From the NCBI RefSeq assembly GCF_004359215.1, contig NW_027152037.1, positions 36,469 to 50,717 on the forward strand: a stretch of 14,249 nt of DNA, in the 5' to 3' direction. The position numbers were made by a program, and so were the translations under genes. Source of the stretch: Bremia lactucae (taxonomy: Eukaryota > Oomycota > Peronosporomycetes > Peronosporales > Peronosporaceae). Positions 14,051-14,249 of the stretch are shown in pieces. The notes beneath the pieces were generated by a model, which was not told the DNA's origin, did not search any database, and saw only the letters and a list, made by a program, of their open reading frames with translations. Position 1 is the first letter of the stretch. Every line of letters starts with the position of its first letter.

Positions 14051-14249
14051 GCAGTGCTTAGCGGGTATAGACGCTTCGCAGTGGTAACGGCGGCGAATAA
14101 ACTTTGCGTGACATGGCAAGCTTTGCAGTGATCGAGGGATCGTGCAAGCTTCCACGCCGCCTTACACTCCTCAATTGAACGGGTCGCCGAGCAGGTGAAC
14201 CGGACGTTGGTGGAATGTGCGCGCTGCATATGGAATATGCTGGACTGTC
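14051..14249 (+). pseudogene. integrase core fragment, copy B5, runs off the window
   Basis: The plus strand gives RRFAVVTAANKLCVTWQALQ, a stop, then a degraded stretch and RVAEQVNRTLVECARCIWNM. VAEQVNRTL is the region of the third catalytic residue (usual NGVAERxNRTL) of copia integrase, followed by the helix that ends in ARxML. The same DNA is found on the minus strand in B1 at about 7441-7580. This copy faces away from B4, so the two meet head to head. It continues past 14,249. Confidence 0.75.

Overview
The window is a gene-poor, repeat-dense piece of a eukaryotic genome. I see no intact host gene, rRNA or tRNA. Everything from about 1,110 to the end is decayed Ty1/copia LTR retrotransposon sequence of at least two families, packed in both orientations. 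The first 1.1 kb is a very AT-rich tandem satellite. The organism is most likely an oomycete (Phytophthora or a close relative). This rests on the flavour of the copia polyproteins and on an LTR sequence resembling the oomycete INR+FPR core promoter. It is an inference, not a proof.

Layout: 1-1104 is an AT-rich satellite with a 118-bp short unit and a ~390-405-bp long unit. 1111-1960 (+) holds integrase scraps of family B. 1985-5462 (-) is family A: LTR, primer-binding site, gag, protease, integrase and the start of RT, cut off in RT. 5463-8055 (-) is family B copy B1: protease, zinc finger, integrase, RT and RNase H, with its 3' end directly against the family A LTR. 8056-8857 (+) is the 3' end of copy B2. 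8858-11827 (+) is copy B3, the only unit with an LTR at both ends, but with a large internal deletion from gag into the integrase tail. 11831-12126 (+) holds two more LTR fragments. 12127-14050 (-) is copy B4: RNase H, RT and integrase tail, followed by an LTR and a gag start. 14051-14249 (+) is an integrase fragment running off the window.

The polyprotein order is that of copia elements (gag, protease, integrase, RT, RNase H). Every copy carries stops, frameshifts and loss of catalytic residues, so none can move by itself. B1 and B4 share three separate lesions, which points to a common defective ancestor.

The most informative signals are: primer-binding sites that match the anticodon loop of a Met tRNA, not a tRNA 3' end; palindromic TGACGTCA sites kept in the LTRs; a 142-bp patch of family B inside the family A integrase, flanked by an 8-bp direct repeat; the two-length satellite; and three LTRs each shared by two internal regions. 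Oomycete centromeres are reported to be rich in copia-like elements, so a pericentromeric location is a reasonable hypothesis.
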